Positions 12,061 through 31,421 of a DNA stretch of 64,000 nt are shown here, piece by piece. Within the stretch, counting starts at the first letter, position 1. Every line of letters begins with the position of its first letter. The position numbers were made by a program, and so were the translations under genes. Under the pieces are notes generated by a model. That model was not told where the DNA came from. It made no database searches and worked only from the letters and a program-made list of their open reading frames with translations. Location of the stretch: contig NZ_MKJU01000038.1 in NCBI RefSeq assembly GCF_001854605.1, forward strand, positions 109 to 64,108. Reading direction: 5' to 3'. This DNA comes from Pseudoalteromonas amylolytica. Its GTDB lineage: Bacteria; Pseudomonadota; Gammaproteobacteria; Enterobacterales; Alteromonadaceae.

Positions 12061-13437
12061 ATGAAAATCATCATCTTAGGAGCCGGCCAAGTCGGGGGCA
12101 CACTTGCAGAGAACTTAGTAGGTGAACAAAATGAGATCACCGTGGTAGATATTGACGGTGACAGACTGCGTGAACTACAAGATAAGTATGACCTGCAAGG
12201 AGTAACGGGACACAGCGCACATCCCGATGTGTTGCGCCAAGCTGGCGCTGAAGATGCGGATATGATTATTGCGGTTACCAGCTCTGATGAAGTGAATATG
12301 ATTGCGTGTCAGGTCGCTTATAGTATTTTTAATACCCCGACCAAAATCGCGCGTATTCGCTCAGAGCAATATCTGAAATATAAAGAAAAGTTGTTCCAAA
12401 ATGATGACTTACCTGTTGATCACTATATTGCGCCTGAACAACTTGTTACCAAGTATATCCGTCGTTTGATTGACTACCCAGGCGCACTACAGGTTCTACA
12501 ATTTGCCGAGGGCATGTTATCTTTGGTTGCGGTAAAGGCTTACTACGGTGGTTTACTCGTCGGCTATGCCTTATCAGCGTTGAAAGAGCATATTCCTAAC
12601 GTCGATACCCGCGTCGCAGCAATTTACCGCCAAGGCAAAGCAATTAAGCCTCTGGGCACAACGGTAATTGAAGCCGATGACGAAATTTTCTTTATCGCTG
12701 CAACGAAGCATATCCGTGCTGTCATGAACGAACTGCAAAAGCTTGAGCGCTCATACAAAAAAATTATGATTGCCGGTGGTGGCAACATAGGTGCGGGTTT
12801 AGCACGCTCACTGGAGCGTAATCATAGCGTAAAACTTATTGAGCGAAACCAGCAGCGCGCGTCACAGCTATCGGAAATGCTGGATAATACGGTGGTTTTC
12901 TGTGGCGATGCATCCGATCAAGAGCTGCTATCTGAAGAGCACATCGAACAAGTCGATGTCTTTATTGCTGTTACCAACGACGATGAAGCCAACATTATGG
13001 CCGCCATGCTTGCCAAACGCATGGGTGCACAAAAGACCATGGTATTGATTCAACGCGGTGCTTATGTTGACCTCGTTCAAGGTGGTGAAATTGACATTGC
13101 CATCTCGCCCCAACAGGCCACTATTTCAGCATTATTGACCCATGTTCGACGGGGTGACATTGTTAATGTTTACTCATTGCGAAAAGGGGCCGCTGAGGCC
13201 ATTGAAGCGGTAGCTCATGGAGATGAAACCACCTCTAAAGTTGTTGGACGAACCATAGGTGAAATCAGGCTACCTGTTGGTACTACCATAGGTGCAATTG
13301 TGCGCAACGACGAAGTTTTGATAGCCCATGACGACACCACCATACTCTCGGGTGACCATGTCATCATGTTCTTAATTGATAAACGCCAAATCAGTGTGGT
13401 TGAAAAACTCTTTCAGGTCAGTGCGTTATTTGTCTAA
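12061..13437 (+). CDS. trkA: Trk potassium uptake NAD-binding subunit TrkA
   Basis: The 458-residue peripheral membrane protein gates the TrkH/TrkG K+ channel. Two tandem RCK units are visible: a first Rossmann fold at the N terminus ([17 protein letters not shown]) and a second from about residue 232 ([18 protein letters not shown]), each followed by an RCK-C domain. It begins 9 bp after rsmB. The membrane partner trkH is encoded nearby at 14232-15683 on the other strand, an arrangement that makes both subunits of the system local. Confidence 0.97.
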   Translation: MKIIILGAGQVGGTLAENLVGEQNEITVVDIDGDRLRELQDKYDLQGVTGHSAHPDVLRQAGAEDADMIIAVTSSDEVNMIACQVAYSIFNTPTKIARIRSEQYLKYKEKLFQNDDLPVDHYIAPEQLVTKYIRRLIDYPGALQVLQFAEGMLSLVAVKAYYGGLLVGYALSALKEHIPNVDTRVAAIYRQGKAIKPLGTTVIEADDEIFFIAATKHIRAVMNELQKLERSYKKIMIAGGGNIGAGLARSLERNHSVKLIERNQQRASQLSEMLDNTVVFCGDASDQELLSEEHIEQVDVFIAVTNDDEANIMAAMLAKRMGAQKTMVLIQRGAYVDLVQGGEIDIAISPQQATISALLTHVRRGDIVNVYSLRKGAAEAIEAVAHGDETTSKVVGRTIGEIRLPVGTTIGAIVRNDEVLIAHDDTTILSGDHVIMFLIDKRQISVVEKLFQVSALFV

Positions 13438-13442
13438 CTTAT

Positions 13443-14117
13443 CTAACTAGTATGCAATATAGTCAAATCTATCATGCATTGGCGTAACAGGGATTCAACT
13501 TTATTTTCTTCGGATACCAGTTTGATACCTACCAAGGCTGAACCACCTTGGTGGACTGTGCTGCATACTTCACCTTGCAACCTAATTTGCTGCTGATTTT
13601 TTGCCGCGATCACTATCTGACACTCTTTCTCATATAAAGGTAAGTCAACTTTGGCACTAGGTAGACTGAACTGTAGCCCTGTCCGTGACATATCTTTGAT
13701 CACCCCATCACAGGTTGAGCGGCTGGTCATCAAAGTCGCAGGTATCAGTGTGGGGATCCTCACATGATGGCGCAAACAATGGCTTTGAATTTCTTGCGGT
13801 GGGTAGAGAAAAAGCAACTTAGTGGGGGTGTATGCAATAGCTTTTATTTCTGTTTTAAAAGCTATTATTTGTCCATCTCCATGGTCTGCTACCGCTCTGA
13901 CTATCACTGTTGCATCTTCTTTTAAATGCTCAGACGCTCTACCTAATTGCTTGCTGTTAGGATAATTTAATATAATGTATTGGCCTTCCAAAAAGCCTAT
14001 AAACTCCGTCTTAACGCGCTTTGAACTAGCTGCCAATTGTATTTCAAGGTCAATAAGGTGGCCAACAGAGATCAACTTGATTTTTTGATAACCAGAGTAA
14101 GACTTCGTTTTTAACAT
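13443..14117 (-). CDS. PilZ-domain protein with YcgR-like N-terminal region
   Basis: With the likely ATG at 14117 the protein has 224 residues; an upstream in-frame start at 14204 would add 29. The C-terminal half carries a PilZ domain: the c-di-GMP contact LRHHVRIP (RXXXR type) and DMSRTGLQF (D/NXSXXG) about 30 residues later. The N-terminal half is a beta domain of the kind that precedes PilZ in flagellar-brake proteins such as YcgR. It therefore probably binds cyclic di-GMP. The target, flagellar motor or envelope machinery, is not shown by context, since neighbours are trkA and trkH. Confidence 0.85.
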   Translation of the reverse strand: MLKTKSYSGYQKIKLISVGHLIDLEIQLAASSKRVKTEFIGFLEGQYIILNYPNSKQLGRASEHLKEDATVIVRAVADHGDGQIIAFKTEIKAIAYTPTKLLFLYPPQEIQSHCLRHHVRIPTLIPATLMTSRSTCDGVIKDMSRTGLQFSLPSAKVDLPLYEKECQIVIAAKNQQQIRLQGEVCSTVHQGGSALVGIKLVSEENKVESLLRQCMIDLTILHTS

Positions 14118-14231
14118 GGCGACAAACCGCAACGAAAATGTCACATCAGGTAAGCATAGAACAGAACAGAGGTTCTCGAAAGATGAATATGGCACACAAA
14201 CCATCGGCCATATTCATGAAAAGAGGTGTTT

Positions 14232-15683
14232 TTAGCCTCGCCAAAACGTCGGCGTAAATAACACGAGTAAAGTAAATATCTCCAGTCGACCAAATACCAT
14301 TGCCAAGGTAAGCAACCATTTAGCGGTATCTGTGATATCACCATAATGCGCAGCGACATCACCAAGGCCTGGACCCAAATTATTCAAACACGCCGCCGTT
14401 GCCGAAAATGCGGTGATGTTATCCAATCCCGTGCCGAGCAGCGCAATCATGATGATCACAAATACTAACGCATAGGCCGAAAAGAAGCCCCAAACCGCTT
14501 CAACGACTTTATCGGGCAAGGCCTTACGACCCAGTTTTATAGAGTAAATAGCCCGAGGGTGCACAAGTCGATTGAGCTCACGAACACCTTGTAGATACAA
14601 CAAAAATACCCGCACAACCTTCATACCGCCACCCGTTGACCCTGCACATCCGCCAATGAAGCTGGAAAATATCAGTAGAATTGGTAAAAACAGTGGCCAT
14701 GCCGAAAAGTTATCCGTGGCAAATCCCGCGGTAGTACTGATGGAAACCGCCTGAAACATCGCCTGATCCAAGGTTTCATCGCCATTGCTATAGACCTGAT
14801 TTGATGACAATACCGCAAAGCAGATCACCACAAGGGCCAGCTGAATAAGCAAAAACACTTTAAACTCTGGGTCACGTAAATAGGCTCTCACGTTACGACT
14901 TGCCACCGCAGCATAATGCAATGAGAAGTTCACACCCGCAATCAATAAGAAGAATACACAAATAAAATTGATAGCGGGACTGTCAAAATGACCAATTGAA
15001 GCATCGTAGGTCGAGAAACCACCAATTGCGATGGTTGAAAAAGCGTGGCAGATGGCATCAAACCAACCCATGCCAGCAATCCAATAAGCAATCGTACAAG
15101 CAATAGTAAGCGAAACATAGATATACCATAAGTGCTTTGCGGTATCGGCTATTCGTGGCGTCATCTTAGAGTCTTTCACAGGCCCCGGCGTTTCCGCACG
15201 ATACAACTGCATACCACCAACACCGAGCATCGGCAGTACCGCAACCGCCAATACGATGATACCCATACCACCTAACCACTGTAGTTGCTGGCGATAAAAC
15301 AGCACCGACTTAGGCAGGTATTCTATCCCTGTTAACACCGTGGCACCGGTGGTTGTTAGCCCTGAGAATGCTTCAAAAACCGCATCGGCCAATGACAAGT
15401 TGGGAGACTGAAGGAAAATGAGTGGCACTGATGCGAATGACCCTAGTACCAACCAGAACAAGACCACGATCAAAAAGCCTTCACGCGCTTTTAAGTCACC
15501 ATTTTCTTTACGATTTGGATAGTAAGCAATCAGTCCAATGACAATGCTAAATACAAATGCCAGAACGAATGGTACACCACCACCGTCTTTATAAATCAAT
15601 GATACCAGCGCTGGAGGCACCATGGTCAGGCTAAATAAAGCCACCAGCTGGCCGAGTATTTTTATTATGGTACGAAATTGCAT
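14232..15683 (-). CDS. trkH: Trk potassium uptake transmembrane subunit TrkH
   Basis: The 483-residue integral membrane protein forms the K+ pathway. It has about 10-12 hydrophobic spans and four pore-loop segments with filter-like glycines: SGLTTTGATVL, STIAIGGFSTYD, STTAGFATDNFS and ACLNNLGPGLG. The SKMTPRIADTAKHLW linker and the C-terminal SAYALVFVIIMIALLGTG region match TrkH. It is 48 bp downstream of yigZ on the same strand; trkH next to yigZ and pepQ is also the E. coli order. Confidence 0.96.
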   Translation of the reverse strand: MQFRTIIKILGQLVALFSLTMVPPALVSLIYKDGGGVPFVLAFVFSIVIGLIAYYPNRKENGDLKAREGFLIVVLFWLVLGSFASVPLIFLQSPNLSLADAVFEAFSGLTTTGATVLTGIEYLPKSVLFYRQQLQWLGGMGIIVLAVAVLPMLGVGGMQLYRAETPGPVKDSKMTPRIADTAKHLWYIYVSLTIACTIAYWIAGMGWFDAICHAFSTIAIGGFSTYDASIGHFDSPAINFICVFFLLIAGVNFSLHYAAVASRNVRAYLRDPEFKVFLLIQLALVVICFAVLSSNQVYSNGDETLDQAMFQAVSISTTAGFATDNFSAWPLFLPILLIFSSFIGGCAGSTGGGMKVVRVFLLYLQGVRELNRLVHPRAIYSIKLGRKALPDKVVEAVWGFFSAYALVFVIIMIALLGTGLDNITAFSATAACLNNLGPGLGDVAAHYGDITDTAKWLLTLAMVFGRLEIFTLLVLFTPTFWRG

Positions 15684-15732
15684 GGTGCGTTTCGCTTTTT
15701 TAGTGATTTAAAATTATAGAATATGGATTGTC

Positions 15733-16347
15733 TTACGCTTTGATTGTTAACTCAACTGCACCGTGCGTTAAATCTAAAATTTCTTGGCTCGCCCGTTGTG
15801 TTTGACGGTGATCAATATCAATACGCCACTCAATAGCTGCGCCGTACTGCTTATCCATCGACAATATCGTAAAGTGCGTATTTAGGTATTGTTCTATCAC
15901 CCCTTGCAGTGCATAGTCCGAGCTCCCAATCAAGGTAACTGCAGGGATTTTTAAACTGGTTTGTAATTGCGCCAATGCGTTATTTAACGTACCACCATAA
16001 GCGCGTACTAAGCCGCCCGTTCCCAGCTTTATACCACCAAAATAGCGTGTTGTTACCGCTGTTATCTCACCCAGTCCAGAGCCAATCAACACATTCAGCA
16101 TCGGTTTGCCAGCCGTGCCATTGGGTTCACCATCATCAGAGAAACCGTAAACATGACTGCCACCAGGTTGTCCTGCCACATGCGCCCAACAGTTATGTCG
16201 CGCATCTGGGTATTCGTCATTGATTTGCTTAATAAAAGCTTTAGCATCATCAATATTCGGAGTATGGGCCAAGTGCACAATAAATGTGCTTTTTTTTATT
16301 TCTTCATGATAACTCAAAGAGCCGCTTGGAATATGGTATTCAGACAT
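15733..16347 (-). CDS. yigZ: IMPACT family protein YigZ
   Basis: The 204-residue protein has the UPF0029/IMPACT N-terminal domain (EEIKKSTFIVHLAHT, GFSDDGEPNGTAGKPMLNVL, GEITAVTTRYFGGIKLGTGGLVRAYGG) and a short C-terminal DUF1949 domain. The family may bind nucleic acids or ribosomes; no reaction is established. The start is placed at ATG 16347 because a reading from 16407 would cross the pepQ terminator at 16371-16397 and lacks homologous sequence. Confidence 0.92.
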   Translation of the reverse strand: MSEYHIPSGSLSYHEEIKKSTFIVHLAHTPNIDDAKAFIKQINDEYPDARHNCWAHVAGQPGGSHVYGFSDDGEPNGTAGKPMLNVLIGSGLGEITAVTTRYFGGIKLGTGGLVRAYGGTLNNALAQLQTSLKIPAVTLIGSSDYALQGVIEQYLNTHFTILSMDKQYGAAIEWRIDIDHRQTQRASQEILDLTHGAVELTIKA

Positions 16348-16370
16348 GAAATTATTTAACGCCTTACAAA

Positions 16371-16397
16371 CAAAAAAGGGAGCCAAATGCTCCCTTT
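16371..16397 (-). terminator. rho-independent terminator after pepQ
   Basis: On the minus strand GGGAGC and GCTCCC arms enclose ATTTG and are followed by six T (complement of 16372-16377). It lies 18 bp beyond the pepQ stop and separates pepQ from yigZ. Confidence 0.85.
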
Positions 16398-16414
16398 CAT
16401 CATACACCGAGTGA

Positions 16415-19749
<3,335 letters not shown>

Positions 19750-19983
19750 ATCGACCTTCACAAATAATTGTCTTTGAAACGCGCCAGACAACAACAACGA
19801 ACTTCTGTTATCCAACAACCCAACCTACTAAGCAAAATCGCTAAAGACGACTAGGCTGTAAGTTCATAAAAAGAGACTTAGCAACCATATCACCAAAGCT
19901 TACGCTTTTTAAGGTGTGGGTAAACGCTGAGTAAATTTTTCATTGCATTTTTCATTTAAAGCGGCCAAACTGGGTGAAATAGC

Positions 19984-20000
19984 AACTCATCGTACCAGTG
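19984..20000 (+). promoter_or_regulatory. candidate FadR operator upstream of fadBA
   Basis: The complement of this 17-bp site reads CACTGGTACGATGAGTT. It shares the CTGGTACGA core and 12 of 17 positions with the E. coli fadB FadR operator (ATCTGGTACGACCAGAT). It lies 22 bp before the fadB start, where a repressor would block transcription or early elongation. FadR releases DNA on binding long-chain acyl-CoA. Which fatty-acid regulator this organism uses cannot be read from the window. Confidence 0.55.
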
Positions 20001-20021
20001 TAATTACACGGGAGAACAAGC

Positions 20022-23361
<3,340 letters not shown>

Positions 23362-23416
23362 TCATCCCCTGAGTTGGCGCTCGCCGCGCTCAACTCACCA
23401 AATTCAACTTGGTGAC

Positions 23417-23449
23417 AAAGGTAAAGTGGTAATACGCTTTGCCTTTTTT
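23417..23449 (+). terminator. rho-independent terminator after fadBA
   Basis: AAGGTAAAG pairs with CTTTGCCTT (one G-T pair) around a 10-nt loop, and a run of T follows. It lies about 55 bp beyond the fadA stop. Confidence 0.7.
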
Positions 23450-23541
23450 CTTACCTTTTTATTGGCATAGGTTTATTTGTGTAGTCGCTGTGGGTAAAAT
23501 AGTACGCTCATTTTACATTCAATAGTTAAGCGAGTTACATC

Positions 23542-23781
23542 ATGCCCTTTTCAAACCCTGATCACACCCTCGACGCGATTGGCCTTCGCTGCCCAGAGCC
23601 TGTCATGATGATCCGTGGTATGGTAAGAAAAATGAATGACGGTGAGACGCTATTGATCATTGCTGATGACCCCTCAACAACCAGAGACATTCCCAGTTTT
23701 TGTGAGTTTATGGACCATACCTTGGTTGCAAAAGAGGTTGCACAAGCACCTTTTCAGTATTTAATTAAGAAGGGCCTGTAA
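23542..23781 (+). CDS. tusA: sulfur carrier protein TusA
   Basis: The 79-residue protein accepts persulfide sulfur from IscS and passes it on for 2-thiouridine synthesis in tRNA. The family signature [22 protein letters not shown] contains the single active cysteine (about residue 18); the rest follows the beta-alpha-beta TusA fold ([23 protein letters not shown]). It appears to be a single-gene unit between the fadBA terminator and a convergent lipoprotein gene. Confidence 0.93.
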   Translation: MPFSNPDHTLDAIGLRCPEPVMMIRGMVRKMNDGETLLIIADDPSTTRDIPSFCEFMDHTLVAKEVAQAPFQYLIKKGL

Positions 23782-23836
23782 AGTGTTGCTTGCCATTGGT
23801 AACTTTTCTAAATTGACTCAATGACAAGACTCCTTA

Positions 23837-24280
23837 TTACGCTCTACTCACCATTACTTTTGGTGATCGACTATCGCTATAGTCAAAAGTGATGACATAC
23901 CAACCTTTTTTGTTGGGCATAAAGCTAAAGTAATTATATACCGTGTTACAGTCAGCTAGTTGAGGCTGATTGAGCTGCAACGCCCCTTGCACTTTGTAGC
24001 CACAGTTAAACCCTTGGCTCCACTGTTCGTCTGCGATTTTAAATTCATACACTTTACCCGGCGTCATAAACTTGGCTTTAACTGTGTATATTCCCTCACT
24101 TTGCTGCTGCAAAATATAATGAGGCTCTGCATCCCAAAGCGTAAAATCACCACGTAAGTACATAGTACGATCGAACGTTTCACCTGTAGAAGGTAGTGTG
24201 GTGATACTATCAAGTATTTTGATTTGGCTCGAACAAGCTGATAAAAATAACGCCGCCACAGCCGTAATGAGCTTTTTCAT
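23837..24280 (-). CDS. predicted lipoprotein with CBM48-like beta-sandwich segment
   Basis: The 147-residue protein has a lipoprotein signal peptide (MKKLITAVAALFLSAC, lipobox LSAC, lipidated Cys about 16) and a good ribosome site (GGAGTAACTACATG). The mature part (YLRGDFTLWDAEPHY, GIYTVKAKF, YEFKIADEQWSQG) resembles the early-set or glycogen-binding beta-sandwich found in pullulanases and CBM48 modules, including the aromatic W and FKIAD strand. No catalytic domain is attached. I do not recognise a named family; carbohydrate binding is a guess from the fold pattern. Confidence 0.7.
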   Translation of the reverse strand: MKKLITAVAALFLSACSSQIKILDSITTLPSTGETFDRTMYLRGDFTLWDAEPHYILQQQSEGIYTVKAKFMTPGKVYEFKIADEQWSQGFNCGYKVQGALQLNQPQLADCNTVYNYFSFMPNKKGWYVITFDYSDSRSPKVMVSRA

Positions 24281-24380
24281 GTAGTTACTCCAATTCTAGT
24301 GCACAAGATATTAATGTTTATAGAGTGAATACTCGCTTACTCTTAGCTAACTAATCTTACTTTATTACTGAGTTAAACGA

Positions 24381-24408
24381 AAAAGCCAGCACTAACGCTG
24401 GCTTTTTT
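24381..24408 (-). terminator. rho-independent terminator after glyQS
   Basis: GCCAGC and GCTGGC arms (extended by A/T pairs) enclose a short loop; the complement ends in a T-run at 24381-24384, 17 bp after the glyS stop. The symmetrical A/T flanks mean it could also act in the opposite direction. Confidence 0.85.
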
Positions 24409-24424
24409 GTAACTACTTTTTAGA

Positions 24425-26494
24425 TTAGTTTTGCAATACCGAGATATCCGCCGTATTTAAGAATAAACGGCTTAATTGGCTCAATAGCGCCAGACGGTTT
24501 AGTTTCACCGCTTCATCGTCCGCCATTACCATAACGTTATCAAAAAAGTCATCTACCGCTTCACGTAAACTTGCTAAACGAGTCAGTGCTTGTTGGTAAT
24601 CACCCTGTTCATAAATCGGGGTCAATTCAACACTTAGCTCAGCGACTTGTTCAGCCAGTACTTTTTCGCTCGCTTCGGTGAGTAACGCTGGGTTCACTTG
24701 CGCATCGCTCGTCACATTATTCTTAGCAAGAATGTTGTTTACACGCTTATTTGCCGCAGCCAGTGCATCCGCCTCAGCAAGTGTACGGAAGTGGCTCACT
24801 GCTTTAACACGACGGTCAAAATCAACCGGCGCAGTTGGACGTCTCACCAATACCGCTTGGATCACATCGACACTGATACCTTCATCCTGATACCAAGCAC
24901 GGAAACGGCCTAGCATAAATTCAAGTACTTCTTCAGCCACATTACCGTTGCTCAGCTTGTCACCAAACAACTGCTGTGCCTTAGCAACGATATTATTGAT
25001 ATCGAGTGGTAGCTCTTTTTCTACCATGATGCGTAATGCACCAATTGCTGCACGTCGTAACGCAAATGGGTCTTTATCCCCTTTTGGTGCTTGACCGATG
25101 CCGAAGATGCCTACCAAAGTGTCAAACTTATCAGCCAATGCCACTGCGTAGCTGATTGGATTTGAAGGCAAGCTGTCACCTGCAAAGCGTGGCATGTACT
25201 GTTCATTCTGTGCCAGCGCCACTTCTTCTGCCTCACCATCAATACGTGCGTAATGCATGCCCATTACACCCTGTACGTCGGTAAACTCCATAACCATTTC
25301 AGTCATGAGATCCGTCTTGCTTAACAAGCCAGCGCGTTCAGCTAGTGCTTTATCAGCACCAACCTGCTCAGCGATAAAGCCCGCCAGTGCAGAAATACGC
25401 TCCGACTTGTCTTTTAATGTACCCAGTTGCTTTTGGAACAATACCGAGTTCAGTGACGTCAAGCGGCTTTCTAGGGTTTTCTTTTTATCGGTTTCAAAGA
25501 AGAATTGCGCATCTGCCAGACGAGGACGCACCACTTTTTCATTGCCAGAAATAACCACGCTTGGGTCTTTACTTTCAATGTTCGACACAAACAAGAACTT
25601 GTTGATCAGCTTGCCATCGTTGTCTAACAGCGGGAAGTACTTTTGGTCATCCTTCATGGTGTAGATCAGCGCTTCAGCCGGCACATCCAAAAATGCTTCT
25701 TCGAAAGAGGCTGTTAAAGTCACTGGCCATTCTACCAATGAAGTTACTTCTTCAAGCAAGTCTTCATCCATGGCTACTTTGGCATTTACCGCCTCAGCTG
25801 CCGCTTCAATTTGTGCGCGGATCATGTCCTTACGGGTTTGATAGTCAGCAACAACATAAGCGCCCTTGAGTACATCAAACACGTCATCTGCGTGATTCAC
25901 TGTGACACGCTCTGGATGATGAAAGCGGTGGCCTTGCAGCTCATTACTGATCTGCTTGCCAAGTACTTCACCTTGTACTTGCGTACCGCCCAATAGCGCG
26001 GCTACCGTATGAACAGGACGGATAAACTGCGTCTTGTTCACGCCCCAACGCATCGGTTTAGGAATTGGTAGTTTAGCTAAGGCTTTATTGATAACATCAG
26101 CAAGCAGCTCAATTGCTTCTTGCCCTTTTACGGTTGCACGGTGCAGTAGCCATGCGCCTTTGTCTGTTTCTAAGGTTTGAGCATCGTTCACATCAATGCC
26201 ACAGCCTCGAGCCCAACCTTGAGCGGCTTTCGTTGGATTACCGTCTGCGTCAAACGCCGCTGCTACCGCAGGACCGCGCTTTTCAACAACCTTGTCTTGT
26301 TGCTGTGTCTCTAGTGCACTGACAGTTAAGCCCAAACGACGCGGAGACGCATACCAATTAATCGCTTGGTAGCTAAGCTCAAGTGCCTGAAGCTCAGCTG
26401 CCATATTGTCACTAAATGCCTCAGCAAGCTTACGTAAGGCTTTCGGTGGTAACTCTTCAGTACCAATTTCTACTAATAGATTTTCAGTCAACAT
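24425..26494 (-). CDS. glyS: glycyl-tRNA synthetase beta subunit
   Basis: The 689-residue subunit of the alpha2-beta2 bacterial GlyRS binds tRNA-Gly. The start [23 protein letters not shown] is the classic GlyS N terminus. Other family blocks are [53 protein letters not shown] and [18 protein letters not shown]. The C-terminal region is anticodon-binding-like. It begins 2 bp after glyQ and ends before a strong terminator. Confidence 0.97.
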   Translation of the reverse strand: MLTENLLVEIGTEELPPKALRKLAEAFSDNMAAELQALELSYQAINWYASPRRLGLTVSALETQQQDKVVEKRGPAVAAAFDADGNPTKAAQGWARGCGIDVNDAQTLETDKGAWLLHRATVKGQEAIELLADVINKALAKLPIPKPMRWGVNKTQFIRPVHTVAALLGGTQVQGEVLGKQISNELQGHRFHHPERVTVNHADDVFDVLKGAYVVADYQTRKDMIRAQIEAAAEAVNAKVAMDEDLLEEVTSLVEWPVTLTASFEEAFLDVPAEALIYTMKDDQKYFPLLDNDGKLINKFLFVSNIESKDPSVVISGNEKVVRPRLADAQFFFETDKKKTLESRLTSLNSVLFQKQLGTLKDKSERISALAGFIAEQVGADKALAERAGLLSKTDLMTEMVMEFTDVQGVMGMHYARIDGEAEEVALAQNEQYMPRFAGDSLPSNPISYAVALADKFDTLVGIFGIGQAPKGDKDPFALRRAAIGALRIMVEKELPLDINNIVAKAQQLFGDKLSNGNVAEEVLEFMLGRFRAWYQDEGISVDVIQAVLVRRPTAPVDFDRRVKAVSHFRTLAEADALAAANKRVNNILAKNNVTSDAQVNPALLTEASEKVLAEQVAELSVELTPIYEQGDYQQALTRLASLREAVDDFFDNVMVMADDEAVKLNRLALLSQLSRLFLNTADISVLQN

Positions 26495-26496
26495 GC

Positions 26497-27396
26497 TTAA
26501 TCCTTACAAAGCGGGAAACCAAGTGCTTCACGAGCGTCATAGTAAGCCTGTGCACAAGCTTTAGATAACGCACGTACACGCAGAATGTAACGCTGGCGTT
26601 CTGTCACTGAAATTGCGTGACGCGCATCCAATAAGTTAAACGCATGAGATGCCTTCATTACTTGCTCATAGGCAGGTAATGGTAAGCCAGCTTCGATTAG
26701 CTTTTGACTTTCTTTTTCACACTGATCGAATTGTGCAAATAGCGCATCAACATCAGCGTGTTCAAAGTTGTATGTTGACTGCTCAACTTCATTTTGATGG
26801 AACACGTCACCATAGGTTACTTTACCCATAGGTCCGTCAGTCCAAACTAAGTCATAGATGCTGTCCACACCTTGTATATACATGGCCAGACGCTCTAGAC
26901 CATAAGTGATTTCACCGGTTACTGGCGCACATTCGAGACCACCAACCTGTTGGAAGTAGGTGAACTGAGTCACCTCCATGCCATTTAGCCAAACTTCCCA
27001 GCCAAGACCCCACGCACCCAATGTAGGTGACTCCCAGTTATCTTCAACGAAGCGTACTTCATGGGTCAACGTATCAATGCCCATGGCTGCTAATGAACCT
27101 AAGTAAAGTTCCTGGATGTTATCTGGAGATGGTTTAAGAACCACTTGAAACTGGTAGTAATGTTGCAAGCGGTTTGGGTTTTCACCGTAGCGACCATCTG
27201 TTGGACGGCGACAAGGTTGAACATACGCGCTCGACATTGGCTCTGGTCCAATCGACTTTAGAAAAGTCATAGGGTGGAATGTACCCGCACCAACTTCCAT
27301 ATCTAGAGGTTGCGCAATTACACAGCCTTGCTGTGCCCAATAGTCCTGTAAAGCCAGGATCAACCCTTGAAAGGTTTTTACGTCATATTTTTGCAT
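26497..27396 (-). CDS. glyQ: glycyl-tRNA synthetase alpha subunit
   Basis: The 299-residue catalytic subunit is a class II synthetase core ([106 protein letters not shown]). ATG 27396 gives [10 protein letters not shown], the standard start; the in-frame extension to 27465 lacks family sequence. glyQ and glyS form an operon. Confidence 0.97.
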   Translation of the reverse strand: MQKYDVKTFQGLILALQDYWAQQGCVIAQPLDMEVGAGTFHPMTFLKSIGPEPMSSAYVQPCRRPTDGRYGENPNRLQHYYQFQVVLKPSPDNIQELYLGSLAAMGIDTLTHEVRFVEDNWESPTLGAWGLGWEVWLNGMEVTQFTYFQQVGGLECAPVTGEITYGLERLAMYIQGVDSIYDLVWTDGPMGKVTYGDVFHQNEVEQSTYNFEHADVDALFAQFDQCEKESQKLIEAGLPLPAYEQVMKASHAFNLLDARHAISVTERQRYILRVRALSKACAQAYYDAREALGFPLCKD

Positions 27397-27548
27397 AGTT
27401 GGCTTAGTTATAATTAGGATCTGTATAGCCCTTGAGACATGTGGTAATAATCTACTCACTGACAAGGATTAATGATTGAAAATTGTGCTCAGTATACCGC
27501 GAGCAGCGCCTCGTTTTAAACGTTAAAATGCAAAAAATACCGTTAAAA

Positions 27549-27567
27549 ACTCCACTTTTAATGGAGT
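27549..27567 (-). terminator. weak terminator-like hairpin in the gap between glyQ and the 27715 gene
   Basis: On the minus strand ACTCCA and TGGAGT arms enclose 7 nt and are followed by five T, placed to stop transcripts arriving from the gene at 27715-28728. A second inverted repeat without a T-run (TCTTAGAA/TTCTAAGA, 27682-27706) lies closer to that stop. The rest of the 318-bp gap 27397-27714 shows nothing else I can identify. Confidence 0.45.
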
Positions 27568-27714
27568 AACCCCGATTCGCTTTATCTTCTTTGCGAAAAT
27601 GGGGTACGAGCTACAACCGGCTCTCGGTCAAAGTGTATTGAACTTCGCTACGAGGTGCGCTTATCACTAAGGCGGCATGCATCTTAGAACACAGAGTATT
27701 CTAAGACGTCCCTT

Positions 27715-28728
27715 CTACTTATGGGTCACTCCACAAGCTGCAGCCTCACTATCTAGTTTCATATAATGTAGGCTTGAACTTGCTGGACCTGTTTGGTTAA
27801 TAAATGAAACAATGACCTCATTGTGATTGAACATTTGAGCACTTGGTTTAGCTACATTGTATTTTTTGCTATCGAGCAGCACCTCTTCAATTCCTAAGCT
27901 GCCAGTGTGATTGATGCACCTTCTTGATAGGATAAGCCGTTCTTCGCTTTCAGCTTGTTTGACAAAGTACACATCCACATTGCCATCACTTCTGCGTAGC
28001 ATAAACGCATCGTGAATATTTTTGTGTTCTGCAATTCGCTTAGGCTTAGAGGTAGTCCCCCCTTTTTCTTGGATAGAAAAGTACACCTTCATGTTACGTA
28101 AATCCGGTCCAGCCTGATACGCCGAAATCAAAGTACCATTTCCAAAAGCCGAAATATCCGGCATCGTGCCTATAGCAACACTTTGTTCATTAGCAAAGTT
28201 TAAACCATCATCACTGTGTGCAATAAATATATTACTTTTCCCTGCTCGATAAGTCGCGAATACTTTACTATCGGTTAGGCCTTTAAATCTCAATAGTGAA
28301 CCAACACTTACACCTCTAGGCATGAGCACTTTCTCGACGACGTTACTCTCGAGGTTTACTCGCAATACCGAGCCATTTTTACCCCAGTATTTCTGTGATG
28401 CGACGATGTATAAATACTTGTTTGACACAAGCGATGGACGAGCGATTAGGTTATATTTTTTGGCAAGATTAAGCTCTTTTAGTCGCGGTCTCGGCTCACT
28501 ATCCAAAAGAGCAGCACTGTAAATCTCTGCATGTCTAAAGTCTGTATCAAATGTTTCGTAGAACACCTTCACAACTGAGTCTGTAACAACCATAGTCGAA
28601 GCGCCTGTATACTGAGCATTAATGTCGACAGAAAACACTTTTGCTTCATTTGCATACGCAACTGCACAGCCAAATAAGCAGCTAATGTTTATAAAATTAT
28701 TAAGACTTAACCCAAATATTGCACGCAT
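27715..28728 (-). CDS. exported protein of unknown function, possible sialidase-like beta-propeller
   Basis: The 337-residue protein starts with a signal peptide (about 1-25, cleaved near VAYANEA) and has a good ribosome site (AAGGAACAGTATG). The mature part is all-beta in pattern, with repeats of about 45 residues that include IFIAHSDDGLNFANEQSV, an Asp-box/BNR-like phrase seen in sialidase-type propellers. The conserved glycosidase catalytic set is not evident. No operon partner. I do not recognise a family beyond this. Confidence 0.6.
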   Translation of the reverse strand: MRAIFGLSLNNFINISCLFGCAVAYANEAKVFSVDINAQYTGASTMVVTDSVVKVFYETFDTDFRHAEIYSAALLDSEPRPRLKELNLAKKYNLIARPSLVSNKYLYIVASQKYWGKNGSVLRVNLESNVVEKVLMPRGVSVGSLLRFKGLTDSKVFATYRAGKSNIFIAHSDDGLNFANEQSVAIGTMPDISAFGNGTLISAYQAGPDLRNMKVYFSIQEKGGTTSKPKRIAEHKNIHDAFMLRRSDGNVDVYFVKQAESEERLILSRRCINHTGSLGIEEVLLDSKKYNVAKPSAQMFNHNEVIVSFINQTGPASSSLHYMKLDSEAAACGVTHK

Positions 28729-28875
28729 ACTGTTCCTTATGTTTTTACTTACACTTAAATAGGCATATTGAGTAAAATTTTTAGCTCGACATTCTTGCCA
28801 ATCAGTACGTTCTTAATCGTTCTACGATACCTCTTTACTTACAATCACTGATTATATAAGTCATCATTACGCCAA

Positions 28876-28908
28876 TAAAAAAGGCTACCTGAGTGTTCAG
28901 GTAGCCTT
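28876..28908 (-). terminator. rho-independent terminator after gyrB
   Basis: A 12-bp stem (GGCTACCTGA paired with TCAGGTAGCC plus flanking A/T) with a 3-nt loop. The minus strand then runs into six T (complement of 28877-28882). It lies about 78 bp beyond the gyrB stop and ends the dnaA-dnaN-recF-gyrB unit. Confidence 0.9.
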
Positions 28909-28985
28909 CCAATTTTTAAGGATTCTGATACAAATTTTCAAATGTATGAGAATTTTTTGCAAGGATTCTGAGATCCCACATTGTA

Positions 28986-31421
<2,436 letters not shown>

